64,000 nt of DNA from Erwinia persicina (GTDB lineage Bacteria > Pseudomonadota > Gammaproteobacteria > Enterobacterales > Enterobacteriaceae). The stretch lies in the NCBI RefSeq assembly GCF_014838825.1, contig NZ_JACYMO010000002.1, positions 598,899-662,898 of the forward strand, written 5' to 3'. The translations under genes were made by a program, and so were the position numbers. Shown here piece by piece: positions 50,769 through 61,150 of the stretch (position 1 is its first letter; the number at the start of each line of letters is the position of its first letter). Below the pieces are notes generated by a model, which was not told where the DNA came from, searched no databases, and was given only the letters and a program-made list of their open reading frames with translations.

Positions 50769-51584
50769 TTATTCGGGGGAATAAACCCGGTGTGGTGTGG
50801 AAAGCCAGTGGTTGAGATAATGAGACACGCCCTGTGTCGCACAGTCGCCAATAACCGGTAAATGCGGCAGTTTCGCTTTCAGTTCACGCATGGCGTTGCG
50901 CATCACAAAACCCTGCCCCACGCCTCCCAGCATCTCCAGATCGTTCATTGCATCGCCAAAGGCCATGCACTCTGCCATGTGAATACCCAGCCGATCCGTT
51001 AACTGCGCCAGGGCCGCCCCCTTGTTACAGTCGAGGGGCAACACCTCCAGGCAGTCCTGCGCCGAAAAGCAGAGGTGGGCGCTATCGCCCAGCGCTTCAT
51101 GAAGCTGGATTTTCAGCGCGCACAGCGTTTCATAGTCGGCAATAAAGCAGGCTTTTGTCACCTGATGTTCCGGCAGCGTACGCAAATCGGTCAGCTGATA
51201 GCGGAAATTTGACAGCTGATGCGCCTGTAAAATCTCCGGAACGTCATGCTGTGTAAACCAGCCATTATCATTGAAAACGTGCAGACTGGCGCGGGTATTC
51301 CAGTGGCTGTGGATCACCTGTCTTGCCACGGCCGGAGGAAGATCGCTGGCATGCAGTAACTCACCGGCGGGATCGTGGATGCGCGTTCCGTTGCCGCTGA
51401 TCAAAAAGGCAGGCAGATCGTAATTGCGCAGCAGCGGCTGCATCTCCAGATAATGGCGACCGGTGGCGAAGGTCAGCTGTACGGGGTGTGCCTGAAGCGC
51501 ACGAAGGCTGAGCAGGGTTTGTTGTCCCAGCTGATGGTCGGGCATCAGCAGCGTACCGTCCATATCAAATGCAGCAAGACGCAC
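50769..51584 (-). CDS. cof: Cof, HAD-family phosphatase
   Basis: The 271-residue HAD phosphatase shows the nucleophile motif FDMDGTLL, the second motif TFATGRH, the lysine in NKGAAL and the acidic motif [12 protein letters not shown]. coli Cof hydrolyses HMP-pyrophosphate and sugar or vitamin B6 phosphates. A GTG start at 51584 is chosen because GGAGAG precedes it and the protein then begins as in E. coli; the frame is open to 51620. Confidence 0.9.
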   Translation of the reverse strand: MRLAAFDMDGTLLMPDHQLGQQTLLSLRALQAHPVQLTFATGRHYLEMQPLLRNYDLPAFLISGNGTRIHDPAGELLHASDLPPAVARQVIHSHWNTRASLHVFNDNGWFTQHDVPEILQAHQLSNFRYQLTDLRTLPEHQVTKACFIADYETLCALKIQLHEALGDSAHLCFSAQDCLEVLPLDCNKGAALAQLTDRLGIHMAECMAFGDAMNDLEMLGGVGQGFVMRNAMRELKAKLPHLPVIGDCATQGVSHYLNHWLSTPHRVYSPE

Positions 51585-51690
51585 TATGTTCTCTCCGCTT
51601 AAAGGGTTTTTCATCTGCACTGAGTATCCTCTGGCATTTACGGAACTAATAGTGAATACTTTTTTTAAACTGTTCCGGGTTTACCATGAT

Positions 51691-53364
51691 ATGAGACAGC
51701 TTAACCGGTTAAATCAGTACCAGCGCCTGTGGCAATACAGTGCAGGCCAGCCGCAGTCGACCAGCGTGGCCGCTATTGCCGCCTGCTGTTTTTGCAGTGA
51801 GCGCCACGCCCGAACGCTGCTGCGTCAGTGGCAGGAGAGCGGATGGCTGAACTGGCAGGCGACGTCAGGGCGCGGAAGGCGCGGCTGTCTGACCTTTCTG
51901 CAATCTCCCGCCACCCTGCGCAGCGAGCTGATGCTGCAGCAGCTTGATAACGGCCAGCCGCAGCATGCGCTGCAGATGGTGCCGCTGGCCCCGGAACAGC
52001 TCAGCCAGCTGCTTCAGCCGTTTATGGGCGGGCAGTGGCAGAACAACCAGCCTACGCTGCGTATTCCCTACTACCGCCCTCTTGCCCCCCTGCGTCCGCT
52101 ACGGCAGCCTGCCCGGGCAGAGCAGCATCTGGCCCAGCAGGTTTTTGCCGGATTAAGCCGCCTGGCGGGAGATGAGGCCGTCCCCGACCTCGCCCACCAC
52201 TGGCAGATCAGTGAAGACGGACTGAGCTGGTTCTTCTTTTTGCGCCCTCAGCTACGCTGGCATCACGGCGAAGCGGTCACCGCAGAGCAGCTGCAGCAGC
52301 GACTGGAGATGATCCTTGCCAGCCCGGACGGACAGCGCCTGCTGGCCAGCGTTAAGGCGGTTAGTCAGGCCCACGCCCTCTGCCTGCGTATTGACCTGCT
52401 GACGCCAGACTACTGGCTGGCACACCGGCTGGCCAGCGTCTCCTGCCTGCTTCCTCACCCGGATAATCCGGATATCGGTGCCGGGCCCTGGCGGTTGATG
52501 GTGAACTCCCCGGCGCTACTGCGCCTGGAAAGCCACGGCTGGTATCACGGCACGCATCCGCTGATGCAGGCTATTGAATACTGGATCGCGCCGCAGCTGT
52601 TTGACCCGGGGCTGGGCACCAGCTGCCGTCATCCGGTGAAGATTGCCATCGGTGCGCAGCACGATCTGAAGGCTCTGCAGCCCGTCAGCCAGCGTATCAG
52701 CCTTGGATTTTGTTACCTGGCGCGAGGGCGGCGTGCCGGACTTTCCCCGCGTCAGGCCAGGCATATTATGTCGCTGGTGCATCAGTCAGGCATTATCGAA
52801 GCGCTGCCTCTTGAAGAAGGCCTGATCACCCCCAGCCGGGAAATGCTGCCGGGCTGGCATATTCCTGACTGGCAGCCTGATCCGGACGTTTCCCTGCCTG
52901 CCCGACTCAGTCTGCATTACCACCTGCCGGTCGAGCTGCATGCCATGGCGGCAAAGTTACAACAGCTGCTGGCCACCCAGGGCTGCCAGCTGACGCTGCA
53001 TTTCCACCCGGCCAAAAACTGGCAGGATTACCCCGCACTGGCAGAGGCAGATCTGGTGATGGGCGACAGGCTGATCGGTGAGGCGCCGGTATTTACCCTG
53101 GAGAGCTGGCTGCGCCAGGATCCCCTGTGGCCGATACTGCTCGGGGCAGACGGCTGGCCGCCACTGCTGCATCAGCTGGAGGATTTACAGGCTCATCCGC
53201 AGCTGGAACAACGGCAGCGATGTCTCAGGGCGTTATATCTGCAGCTGATGGCGAATGCGGTGATCACCCCACTGTTTAACTATCGTTATCAGGTCAGCGC
53301 GCCACCAGATGTTGAAGGGATCCGCCTGAACGCCTGGGGCTGGTTTGATTTTTCCCGGGCCTAG
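51691..53364 (+). CDS. ybaE: YbaE, SgrR-like regulator with solute-binding domain
   Basis: The 557-residue protein has an N-terminal winged helix-turn-helix of SgrR type (CFCSERHARTLLRQWQESGWLNWQATSGRGRRG) followed by a family-5 extracellular solute-binding domain used as a sensor (FMGGQWQNNQPTLRIPYYRPL, HLAQQVFAGLSRL, DYWLAHRLAS). It closely matches E. coli YbaE, whose target is unknown. The start is set at MRQLNRLNQYQRLWQ; the frame is open to 51586. Confidence 0.9.
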   Translation: MRQLNRLNQYQRLWQYSAGQPQSTSVAAIAACCFCSERHARTLLRQWQESGWLNWQATSGRGRRGCLTFLQSPATLRSELMLQQLDNGQPQHALQMVPLAPEQLSQLLQPFMGGQWQNNQPTLRIPYYRPLAPLRPLRQPARAEQHLAQQVFAGLSRLAGDEAVPDLAHHWQISEDGLSWFFFLRPQLRWHHGEAVTAEQLQQRLEMILASPDGQRLLASVKAVSQAHALCLRIDLLTPDYWLAHRLASVSCLLPHPDNPDIGAGPWRLMVNSPALLRLESHGWYHGTHPLMQAIEYWIAPQLFDPGLGTSCRHPVKIAIGAQHDLKALQPVSQRISLGFCYLARGRRAGLSPRQARHIMSLVHQSGIIEALPLEEGLITPSREMLPGWHIPDWQPDPDVSLPARLSLHYHLPVELHAMAAKLQQLLATQGCQLTLHFHPAKNWQDYPALAEADLVMGDRLIGEAPVFTLESWLRQDPLWPILLGADGWPPLLHQLEDLQAHPQLEQRQRCLRALYLQLMANAVITPLFNYRYQVSAPPDVEGIRLNAWGWFDFSRA

Positions 53365-53404
53365 ATTGCCCCGCCTGTCGCCATCTTCTGAGAGCGGACT
53401 CGGA

Positions 53405-54307
53405 TTACGGCCTGTTGATACCCGGTGCCGGTTCAGCCGGCGCATTGGGATGGATATCGCACTGAGGGCCAAAGCATTTTATCGGCTGGCAGCCTGGCTT
53501 GCCGCTCAGGCAGTTGTGATAAACATGCAGATTATGCAGTCTGACATTAAATACCCTGTCCATATGGATGCCGTAATCGGCGTTGTCATACACTGCCAGA
53601 TCGCTCATATAAACGTTGATCAGGTGCGATCCGCGAATGCCGTGTCCGCGTGGACTGGCATAAAAACCGCCGCTGTTTTTTCCGGTCTGGATCAGACGGA
53701 CATCGGCCACGCGACGGAGGTAGATATTATGGAAATAGTCCTTTTCGGTGTTGCCGTTGTTATGCAGCTTCAGGTCTGTCGCCGTTATACGACTGACGCC
53801 TTTCAGGTGGATCCCGTCGCTGCTGTTCTCCACCTCAACATTCTGCAGGATGATGTCACTGCATCCGGTTTTTTCTCCGGCCGTCGGATCCCCGCTACAG
53901 TCAAAGAAGAGCCCTGTCTGATTATTTCGCCGATCCTGACTGTCAGGCCGCTGATCAATAGTGCCGACCAGCTTCACCTCTTTTATCGTGACGTGGATAG
54001 CGGCAGTGGCATAAAGCAGCGGGGCATTGATGGTGTGCCTGACCGCAGGACTCCAGGTAATAACCGTACCCGGTCCCTTGCCTTCAAGTACCACATTGCT
54101 GCTCAGTAACAGACTGCGGTCCTGAAAATAGGTACCGTTGCCGAGCTGCACGGTGCCGCCACCATCATCGGCCACCCGCTTAAGGCATTCAGACAAGCTC
54201 TGCGAAGCTGGACACGCCACACAGCCTGCAGCCTCCCCTGCGGGGGCGTAACAGGCCAATGTGAAAAAAGCGATAACACCGGCATAACGGAACAGGGCTT
54301 TCAACAT
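53405..54307 (-). CDS. Secreted right-handed beta-helix protein
   Basis: The 300-residue protein has a signal peptide (about 27 residues) and parallel beta-helix repeats (LSSNVVLEGKGPGTVITW, VTIKEVKLVGTI, SDIILQNVEVENSSDGIHLKG, SRITATDLKLHNN, SHLINVYMSDLAVYDNADYGIHM, FNVRLHNLHVYHN). This is the fold of pectate lyases, polygalacturonases and alginate epimerases. I see no polygalacturonase NTD...DD set, so the enzyme type is open. Several cysteines (at least ten in the mature part) suggest disulfides. Exported and possibly acting on plant or bacterial polysaccharide. Confidence 0.72.
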   Translation of the reverse strand: MLKALFRYAGVIAFFTLACYAPAGEAAGCVACPASQSLSECLKRVADDGGGTVQLGNGTYFQDRSLLLSSNVVLEGKGPGTVITWSPAVRHTINAPLLYATAAIHVTIKEVKLVGTIDQRPDSQDRRNNQTGLFFDCSGDPTAGEKTGCSDIILQNVEVENSSDGIHLKGVSRITATDLKLHNNGNTEKDYFHNIYLRRVADVRLIQTGKNSGGFYASPRGHGIRGSHLINVYMSDLAVYDNADYGIHMDRVFNVRLHNLHVYHNCLSGKPGCQPIKCFGPQCDIHPNAPAEPAPGINRP

Positions 54308-54365
54308 TATTTGCGCTCACGGTTAACTGACGAACAGGTGCGGGGTCCGCAAAGGCTGACAGAAC

Positions 54366-54986
54366 TTATCGCAGGATGAGCCGGATCCCCAGGTACCCCA
54401 TCACCAGACCACTCGCTTTATCCAGCCGGGATTTGTATTGCATGTAAGCCTGACGGGGCCTTTCAGCCGACAGCAGCCATGCCACCAAACCATACCAGAG
54501 CGCATCGATGCAGAACGCCATCATGGGCAGTACCAGATACAGATAAGGCGAAATATGCTGACTGAGTAAGGCGGCAAAAATACTGCCGAATACGATCGCC
54601 GTATTCGGATTACTGAGCTGAGTTGCCATGCCGGTAAGAAACGCGCGGCCCGGGCCCTGGGCGTTATCGCCCACCGGACTTGAGGCCACACTGTCGCCCG
54701 TCCTGAAAAGCATGTTGCCGCCCAGCCAAAGAAGGTAAACGCCGCCGGCAGTTTTCAGCACGGTATACAGCCAGGGCACCAGTGTCAGCAGCGAATGCAG
54801 CCCGGCCAGTGCAATGATTGAAAAAATCATGCACCCCACGCCCATGCCAGCGGCGGCAGCCAGCGCACTGAGACGTGAGGAGACCACGGCAGTGCGAACT
54901 ATCATAATGAAACTGGGCCCGGGACTCATGGCTCCCAGCAGAATAGCGCCGGCGATGGTCATCAGGGCGACGGGTGAGTCAGTCAT
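54366..54986 (-). CDS. LysE/RhtB-family amino-acid exporter
   Basis: The 206-residue protein has six membrane segments and the family signature GAMSPGPSFIMIVRTAV near the N-terminus and YLLWLGGNMLF in the middle. Members export amino acids such as threonine, homoserine or lysine; the substrate here is unknown. It is 54 bp downstream of the class I amidotransferase gene and 58 bp upstream of the beta-helix gene, all on the minus strand. Confidence 0.87.
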   Translation of the reverse strand: MTDSPVALMTIAGAILLGAMSPGPSFIMIVRTAVVSSRLSALAAAAGMGVGCMIFSIIALAGLHSLLTLVPWLYTVLKTAGGVYLLWLGGNMLFRTGDSVASSPVGDNAQGPGRAFLTGMATQLSNPNTAIVFGSIFAALLSQHISPYLYLVLPMMAFCIDALWYGLVAWLLSAERPRQAYMQYKSRLDKASGLVMGYLGIRLILR

Positions 54987-55040
54987 TTTTTACCTGCTCT
55001 GTCATCATTCAGTCGGGTTTCTCCCTGCGCAGGGAGTGGG

Positions 55041-55766
55041 TTACTGGCGGCTCTGGCGATAACGTTCGGCCAGCTTATCCAGGAATGTGAAAAGTGCCTG
55101 ATTCATCTCCCGGTAATCATGTGTACGCAGCTCTGCCGGGGTCTGCACAAAGCGGAATTCAGCTGCCCGGCTCAGATCCTTTTCAGAATGTGCAATCAGT
55201 CGTTCAACCACTTCCGCAGTCAGCTCCAGGTGGCACTGAAAACCGTAAACCAGATCGCTGTAAGCGACGATCTGGCGAGGGCATCCTTCGCTGTAAGCGA
55301 TAAGGGTGGCATCGGGTGTCAGGCCAGGCATATCGTTATGCCAGTGCCCGACCTCAAGCGAGTGACCGAAATGCGCAAACAGCGGGTGCTGTCGCCCGGC
55401 CTCCGTCAGAGAGATGGGAAACTTACCGATCTCTTTTTCCGGGCTGTGTGCGAAAGGAGCCTTGAGCGCCTCACCGATCAGTTGGGAACCCAGGCAGATA
55501 CCGATAACGGCTTTTCCGGCGTGAACCGCGGCCGCGATGAGAGCCTGCTCCGCTTTCGCATCAAAATGTGGGCATTCTTCCGGCGTGGTGGCCGGGTCCT
55601 GTGGCCCGCCCATGACGATCAAAAAATCAATGTTCTCCACGCTGGATGGTAGCGCCTCGCCTTCGTAAACCCGGGAACAGGTCACGTGATGGCCCTGATT
55701 CCTGGCCCAGGTCTCACAGGCACCCGGTGCCTCAAAACGTTCGTGGATGAGGAAATGTACGTGCAT
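55041..55766 (-). CDS. Class I glutamine amidotransferase-like protein
   Basis: The 241-residue protein is a stand-alone GATase1 domain with the complete triad: Cys91 (GICLGSQ), His179 and Glu181 (YGFQCHLELT). It resembles GMP-synthase-like amidotransferases without a synthetase partner. The substrate is unknown; some relatives cleave gamma-glutamyl compounds. AGGAG precedes the ATG at 55766. It probably forms an operon with the LysE exporter and is divergent from an AraC gene. Confidence 0.83.
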   Translation of the reverse strand: MHVHFLIHERFEAPGACETWARNQGHHVTCSRVYEGEALPSSVENIDFLIVMGGPQDPATTPEECPHFDAKAEQALIAAAVHAGKAVIGICLGSQLIGEALKAPFAHSPEKEIGKFPISLTEAGRQHPLFAHFGHSLEVGHWHNDMPGLTPDATLIAYSEGCPRQIVAYSDLVYGFQCHLELTAEVVERLIAHSEKDLSRAAEFRFVQTPAELRTHDYREMNQALFTFLDKLAERYRQSRQ

Positions 55767-55826
55767 TTTAATATGCTCCTGTAATGCTTGTGATAACCTT
55801 AATTTTGCAAGCCTCACCCTTTCAGG

Positions 55827-56663
55827 ATGTTGACCGATCGGATGAGTCCGTCCGACTTAGTGATGATAATTGCAGGAACAGAATTTAAAATGCCAGGTAG
55901 CATAGATAAAGCGCCAAGACATGACGACGCGACAGGCTGGTCTGGCACCTCCATATGCTATCAACGCGGAGAGACAGACCCTCCTCATCATCATATTGAA
56001 GGACAACTCTTATTTGCGACCAGAGGCGTTATGCTGGTTGAAACAGAAGGCAATCGTTGGGTGATCCCCCCTCAGCGTGCATTGTGGCTTCCGCCTCTCC
56101 AGATTCACAGCTACAACCTGCTCTCCCATACTGACTTACGGGCCATTTATTTCAGCAGCAGTCTTATCGCAGAATGCCCGAACTTCACGAAAAGTAACCA
56201 TGTGCATGTCATTACTGCCACAGCGCTGGTGAAAGAGTTGATCGCCGGGCTTTTCGATGCCGACTACAGTGACCCGAGTCAGCGTAAAATGGCGCTGTTA
56301 ATTCTGGAAATCCTTAGTGAGGCCCCTCCCCTCGCTGCAGAACTGCCTGTGCCAAATGATGAGCGTCTGTTTTGCGCCACCAGAGAGCTGCTGGTCGGTC
56401 ATCGCTGGGAAGCCTCTTTGAGCGATCTGGCCTTTATCGCCAACATGTCTGAGCGCAACTTTTCGCGGCTGTTCATTAAGGACACGGGATTCAGTTTCAG
56501 AACCTGGAAGCAACGAGCAAGAATTTGTGCTTCATTAGATCTTCTCGCCAATGGCCTCTCCGTTAAGCAGGTCGCTTACCAGCTTGGTTTCTCATGCCCG
56601 GCTGCATTCACCGCTGCATTTCGTTCCATTCTGCATTCAACGCCGCGCTATTTTCTTCCTTAA
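55827..56663 (+). CDS. AraC-family regulator with cupin sensor
   Basis: The protein (278 residues from 55827) has an N-terminal cupin (DPPHHHIEGQLLFATRGVMLVETEGNRWVIPPQRALWLPP) and two C-terminal AraC helix-turn-helix units (SLSDLAFIANMSERNFSRLFIKDTGFSFRTWKQRARI, VKQVAYQLGFSCPAAFTAAFRSI). This is the NimR-like type, whose members often control a nearby exporter. The divergent amidotransferase-LysE pair, 60 bp away, is the likely target. The start is uncertain: ATGs at 55827, 55842 and 55890 are possible and none has a good ribosome site. Confidence 0.83.
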   Translation: MLTDRMSPSDLVMIIAGTEFKMPGSIDKAPRHDDATGWSGTSICYQRGETDPPHHHIEGQLLFATRGVMLVETEGNRWVIPPQRALWLPPLQIHSYNLLSHTDLRAIYFSSSLIAECPNFTKSNHVHVITATALVKELIAGLFDADYSDPSQRKMALLILEILSEAPPLAAELPVPNDERLFCATRELLVGHRWEASLSDLAFIANMSERNFSRLFIKDTGFSFRTWKQRARICASLDLLANGLSVKQVAYQLGFSCPAAFTAAFRSILHSTPRYFLP

Positions 56664-56850
56664 CCCTGGCCGGTGCCTGCTTCTCGCGCCAGGCGGACAT
56701 TCCTTGCTTAACGCCACTGCCTGTCTGACACCTTCCCTTCTCAGGTGGACACCACACACGACTGCATGCCCATTCGGGCGGCAGAAGGGATACCTTTCTG
56801 AACGGCAAGGTATTACCATACCCAGCAGAAATTAACCGGGAAGGGAAAGT

Positions 56851-57546
56851 ATGAAACGTGCAGTGGTGGTATTCAGCGGTGGACAGGACTCAACAACCTG
56901 TCTGATTCAGGCGTTACAGCAGTATGACGAGGTACACTGCGTCACCTTCGATTATGGCCAGCGTCACCGTGCGGAAATCGATGTTGCCCGGGAACTTTCG
57001 CACACCCTCGGCGCGCGGGCGCATAAAGTGCTGGATGTGACCATGCTTAACGAGCTGGCCGTCAGCAGTCTGACGCGTGATAACATCCCGGTGCCGGCTT
57101 ACGAACCGGATGCCAGCGGCCTGCCCAGCACCTTCGTACCTGGTCGCAATATCCTCTTTTTAACCCTTGCAGCCATTTATGCCTGGCAGATTGAAGCCGA
57201 GGCGGTCATTACCGGTGTCTGCGAAACCGATTTTTCCGGTTATCCGGACTGTCGTGACGAGTTTGTGAAGGCGCTTAATCACGCCGTCAGTCTCGGTATG
57301 GCGCGAGACATCCGCTTCGAAACTCCGCTGATGTGGCTGAACAAGGCAGAGACCTGGGCGCTGGCTGACTACTGGCAGCAGCTACCGCTGATCCGCCATC
57401 AGACGCTGACCTGCTACAATGGTGTTCAGGGCGACGGCTGTGGCACCTGTGCGGCATGTCATCTCCGCGCCAATGGCCTGCAGGAATATCAGCAGCATCC
57501 GGCCGCCGTGATGCAGGCAATGAAAACAAAAACCGGGCTGGTGTAA
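56851..57546 (+). CDS. queC: QueC, 7-cyano-7-deazaguanine (preQ0) synthase
   Basis: The 231-residue PP-loop enzyme converts 7-carboxy-7-deazaguanine to preQ0 for queuosine. It shows the PP-loop [22 protein letters not shown], and four zinc cysteines ([16 protein letters not shown]). GGGAAGGGAAAGT precedes the ATG. It is followed by the converging ybaW. Confidence 0.96.
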   Translation: MKRAVVVFSGGQDSTTCLIQALQQYDEVHCVTFDYGQRHRAEIDVARELSHTLGARAHKVLDVTMLNELAVSSLTRDNIPVPAYEPDASGLPSTFVPGRNILFLTLAAIYAWQIEAEAVITGVCETDFSGYPDCRDEFVKALNHAVSLGMARDIRFETPLMWLNKAETWALADYWQQLPLIRHQTLTCYNGVQGDGCGTCAACHLRANGLQEYQQHPAAVMQAMKTKTGLV

Positions 57547-57562
57547 CCCACGGTGATACCGG

Positions 57563-57973
57563 TCAGGCCCCAGCCCCGGCGTTCAGCGTCTCCAGGTGGG
57601 CCTTGAGCTCACCTTCCAGCGGCAGGGCTTTTTTCGATTTAAGATCGATGCAGACAAAGGTCAACAGTGCATCTGAAATCGCACTGCCATCGGACTGCAG
57701 GGAAACCCGCTGGTCAATCACCCCGCTTTTCCCGCCCAGCGTCATCAGCTGGCTGTCGATATTCAGAACATCTCCCATCACCGCCGGACGGCGATAGTTA
57801 ATATTGATATTTACCACCACAAATGCCAGACCGCGCTCATTCATCCAGTGAAATGCCCGGCTCTGTTCCAGCCAGGCCCATCGGGCCTCTTCAAGAAACT
57901 CAAGATAACGGGCGTTATTCACATGCTGATAGACATCCAGGTGATAGCCGCGAACTTTAATGGTGGTCTGCAT
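57563..57973 (-). CDS. fadM: YbaW/FadM, hotdog acyl-CoA thioesterase
   Basis: The 136-residue single hotdog protein (VRGYHLDVYQHVNNARYLEFLEEARW) carries the conserved aspartate of the 4-hydroxybenzoyl-CoA-type thioesterases. E. coli FadM clears difficult acyl-CoAs arising in beta-oxidation. It ends 16 bp from queC. Confidence 0.93.
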   Translation of the reverse strand: MQTTIKVRGYHLDVYQHVNNARYLEFLEEARWAWLEQSRAFHWMNERGLAFVVVNININYRRPAVMGDVLNIDSQLMTLGGKSGVIDQRVSLQSDGSAISDALLTFVCIDLKSKKALPLEGELKAHLETLNAGAGA

Positions 57974-58080
57974 AACGGATCCTCATCAATAGAAAAGGCC
58001 ACACCAACTGGTATGACCTCTAAGAGATTAGCAGCCAGTCCGCGTAGTGTGCTGCGCAGATAGCCGGGTCTGAAGATGGA

Positions 58081-58437
<357 letters not shown>

Positions 58438-58501
58438 TTAGACAGCACGGCCACCCTAACGTGATGCCGACAGCCCGGCAAACGCCAGATCGCAGAAATG
58501 G

Positions 58502-58525
58502 AAAAGGCCGCATAAGCGGCCTTTT
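58502..58525. terminator. Terminator after ppiD
   Basis: GGCCGC (58506-58511), ATAA loop, GCGGCC (58516-58521), flanked by four A and four T, so it can act on both strands; ppiD lies to the right on the minus strand. Confidence 0.85.
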
Positions 58526-58559
58526 GGTATTGCAATCAGTTGCAGTGTCTTTGCGAGGC

Positions 58560-60431
58560 TTACTGGGCCTGCGCAGCCGCACCGTATTTGATTTTAGCGT
58601 CTTTACGCAGATTACTTAACATCGCAGCAAAAGCCAGCTGGGCATTATTCTGGGTGATCCCCTGAACCAGCGCCTGTTTCTGTGCTTCCGGCATGGTTCC
58701 TTTTTGGACTTTATCCAGTGCCATAACCACGATATTACCCTGAGCATCTTCACTGATGCCGAATGAAGGCTTACCTTCAGAAGGCAACGGCAGCGTAAAG
58801 GCAGCCTGAGACAGAGCATCCTGTCCGGTACGGGACAGCGTCTGCTGCGGGCCAAAGCTCAGACCTGCCGCTTTCAGCGCCTCGTCGCCTTTGCCCGCTT
58901 TCAGCGCAGCCAGCAGTTTGTCAGCCTGGGCTTTCGCTTCCTGCTGTGCTTTCTGCTGTTTCAGCGTATCGGTGATCTGCGCAGTCACTTCATTCAGCGG
59001 TTTAACTGCCTCTGGCTTATGTTCGCTGATACGCAGCACGAAAGCCCGATCGCCATCGACAGTGATCACGTCTGAGTTACTGCCTGGAGAACCGTTTTCC
59101 CCCACCAGACCTCCGTTAAAGATCGCATCCTGTACGGCTTTAAAGTTCAGCTCGGCAGGCAGGTTATCATGATTAAACCAGCCCGTTTCTACTGCTTTCA
59201 CCCCAGCAGCCTGCTCTGCACTGGCCAGCGACTCATTGTCATTGCTGGCGGCATCGCTGACTTTCTGCTGCAGTTTGTAGTAGGCGTCTACGGCTTTTTC
59301 CTGCTTCACTTTAGCCGCGATTTCATCATGCACTTCAGGCAGCATTTTCACTTTTTCCGCCTGCGTATCATCGAGACGGGCGACGATAAAGCCAACGGAA
59401 GATTTAATCACACCAGAGAGCTGGCCTTTGTCTTTCAGACCCGCGCCTTTCAACTCGTCCGGCGTCGTGTCAGGCTCCAGCCATCCCATATCCCCCCCGT
59501 TACGGGCAGAGATCGGGTCGGCAGATTTTTCTTTCGCCAGAGCAGCAAAGTCGCCGCCCTGTTTCAGCGCGTCCAGAACGGATTGCGCTTCCGCTTCAGT
59601 TCTCGTCTGAATGATGCTGTAACGATTACGCTGCGGCTGGGTGTAATCCTGCTGATGTTGATCGTACCAGGCCTGAATGTCGCTTTCGCTCACCGGCTGC
59701 TGCATCGCGGCAGCATCCAGCTTGATGTAGCTGACACGGAACTGTTCAGGCGACATAAAGCTGTTTTTGTTCTGCTCATAGTAGCCTTTGATCTCTTCCG
59801 GCGTGACGGTCTGCATTGCCACCAGGGCATTAACATTGATGGTCACATCGCGCACCAGACGCTGCTGAGAAACCAGCGCGGCCAGAGAGTCGGTCTCGTT
59901 GCCCAGCACGAAATCCGTACCGGTCACCGACTGAATCAGTTGCTGAGTGGTCAGCTGCTTACGCAGAGCCTCGGCGTACTGATCGGCAGAAAAGCCCATG
60001 TTGCTAATAATGCTCATGTACCTGGCATTATCAAATTTACCGTCAGTCTGGAAGGCTGGCTGAGTGAAAATCGCCTGTTTAATCTGATCGTCACTGATGG
60101 CCAGGCCAATATCTTTGGCATACTGGTCAAGTAAGACTTCATCAATCAGCTGAGAGAGGGCCTGCTGACGGATCTGTTGCATGTAACCTTCGTTACCCGC
60201 TAGAGCTGAGAACTGCTCGCCCAGCATCTGCTGCTGACGCGCACGTTCACTGCTGAAAGCACGCTCAAGCTGCGCACGGCTGATTTCCTGGCCGTTTACT
60301 TTCGCGGCGTAATCACCGTTACCGCCTGTCAGATACCCGCCTACGCCGGTAAGGACAAAGGAGAGGATGATCAGGCCCAGTAAAATCTTGAGCACGACAT
60401 GGTTCGACGCCGCGCGTAAATTGTCCATCAT
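58560..60431 (-). CDS. ppiD: PpiD, membrane-anchored periplasmic chaperone
   Basis: The 623-residue protein has a single N-terminal membrane anchor (VVLKILLGLIILSFVLTGVGGYLTG), a SurA-type N-domain (about residues 35-200) and a parvulin-like domain (SIIQTRTEAEAQSVLDALKQGGDFAALAKEKS...GGDMGWLEPDTTPDELKGAGLKDKGQLSGVIKSSVGFIVARLDD), which is inactive as an isomerase in E. coli PpiD. It helps proteins emerging from SecYEG. The start is MMDNLRAASNH at 60431. Confidence 0.95.
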   Translation of the reverse strand: MMDNLRAASNHVVLKILLGLIILSFVLTGVGGYLTGGNGDYAAKVNGQEISRAQLERAFSSERARQQQMLGEQFSALAGNEGYMQQIRQQALSQLIDEVLLDQYAKDIGLAISDDQIKQAIFTQPAFQTDGKFDNARYMSIISNMGFSADQYAEALRKQLTTQQLIQSVTGTDFVLGNETDSLAALVSQQRLVRDVTINVNALVAMQTVTPEEIKGYYEQNKNSFMSPEQFRVSYIKLDAAAMQQPVSESDIQAWYDQHQQDYTQPQRNRYSIIQTRTEAEAQSVLDALKQGGDFAALAKEKSADPISARNGGDMGWLEPDTTPDELKGAGLKDKGQLSGVIKSSVGFIVARLDDTQAEKVKMLPEVHDEIAAKVKQEKAVDAYYKLQQKVSDAASNDNESLASAEQAAGVKAVETGWFNHDNLPAELNFKAVQDAIFNGGLVGENGSPGSNSDVITVDGDRAFVLRISEHKPEAVKPLNEVTAQITDTLKQQKAQQEAKAQADKLLAALKAGKGDEALKAAGLSFGPQQTLSRTGQDALSQAAFTLPLPSEGKPSFGISEDAQGNIVVMALDKVQKGTMPEAQKQALVQGITQNNAQLAFAAMLSNLRKDAKIKYGAAAQAQ

Positions 60432-60547
60432 GGTGTGACAACACTCCGCTGTAGTGTGAATGTAAAACCTTGCGCTGCCGTCCCGCGTTCCCGAGGACGC
60501 ACTCAGCCATTTTAGACAACCGCAGCACGCGTTTGTCATTGAAACAT

Positions 60548-60578
60548 AAAAAAAGGCACATCAAGATGCTGATGTGCC
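60548..60578 (-). terminator. Terminator of hupB
   Basis: On the minus strand GGCACATCA (60578-60570) and TGATGTGCC (60563-60555) form a 9-bp stem with a 6-nt loop, followed by a run of seven T. Confidence 0.92.
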
Positions 60579-60653
60579 CCGTATGTTACATGAGAACGCG
60601 TTGGCGATCCTCAATACGCCGAAGAAATCTGCTTCTGCGACGGCTTAATACAT

Positions 60654-60926
60654 TTAATTTACAGAGTCTTTCAGCGCTTTACCGGCACGGAAGCCCGGCA
60701 CTTTACCCGCAGCAATGGTAATTTCTTTGCCAGTCTGCGGATTACGCCCGGTACGCTCGGCGCGCTCACGCACAGAGAAGGTACCGAAGCCGACCAGCGC
60801 GACTTCTTCGCCAGCCTGCAGGGATTCAGTAACTGAACCAATAAAAGCATCTAATACACGTCCCGCTGCAGCTTTGGAAATATCGGCGTTTGCAGCAATT
60901 TTGTCGATCAACTGTGACTTATTCAC
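60654..60926 (-). CDS. hupB: HupB, HU beta nucleoid protein
   Basis: The 90-residue protein has the HU fold with the DNA-binding arm ([18 protein letters not shown]) and N-terminal [28 protein letters not shown]. It bends and compacts DNA as a dimer with HU alpha. It lies between lon and ppiD as in other enterics. Confidence 0.97.
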   Translation of the reverse strand: MNKSQLIDKIAANADISKAAAGRVLDAFIGSVTESLQAGEEVALVGFGTFSVRERAERTGRNPQTGKEITIAAGKVPGFRAGKALKDSVN

Positions 60927-61083
60927 TCAATCATCCCCTCTTTTATTTTATACATCGTGAACGGGCTTTCTGCCGGACACGTACGTGCATCATTTGTTAT
61001 TGCCGTTCAGCCGGGCCTGTTAAGGCTTAATGCCCGACAGCCTCTGCCATCACTGACTTAACAGCATCCTAACTTAGCGGCAC

Positions 61084-61120
61084 AAAAAAAGGCTGGCAAG
61101 CACCAATTCACTTGCCAGCC
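61084..61120 (-). terminator. Terminator of lon
   Basis: On the minus strand GGCTGGCAAG (61120-61111) and CTTGCCAGCC (61100-61091) form a 10-bp stem with a 10-nt loop, followed by seven T. Confidence 0.93.
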
Positions 61121-61150
61121 TGGGTTTTACAGTGAGTTTGCCTTAAATCA

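Noticed and set aside
53345..54109. 254-codon plus-strand frame after ybaE
   Set aside because: It runs opposite the beta-helix gene, which has a signal peptide and clear repeats on the minus strand.
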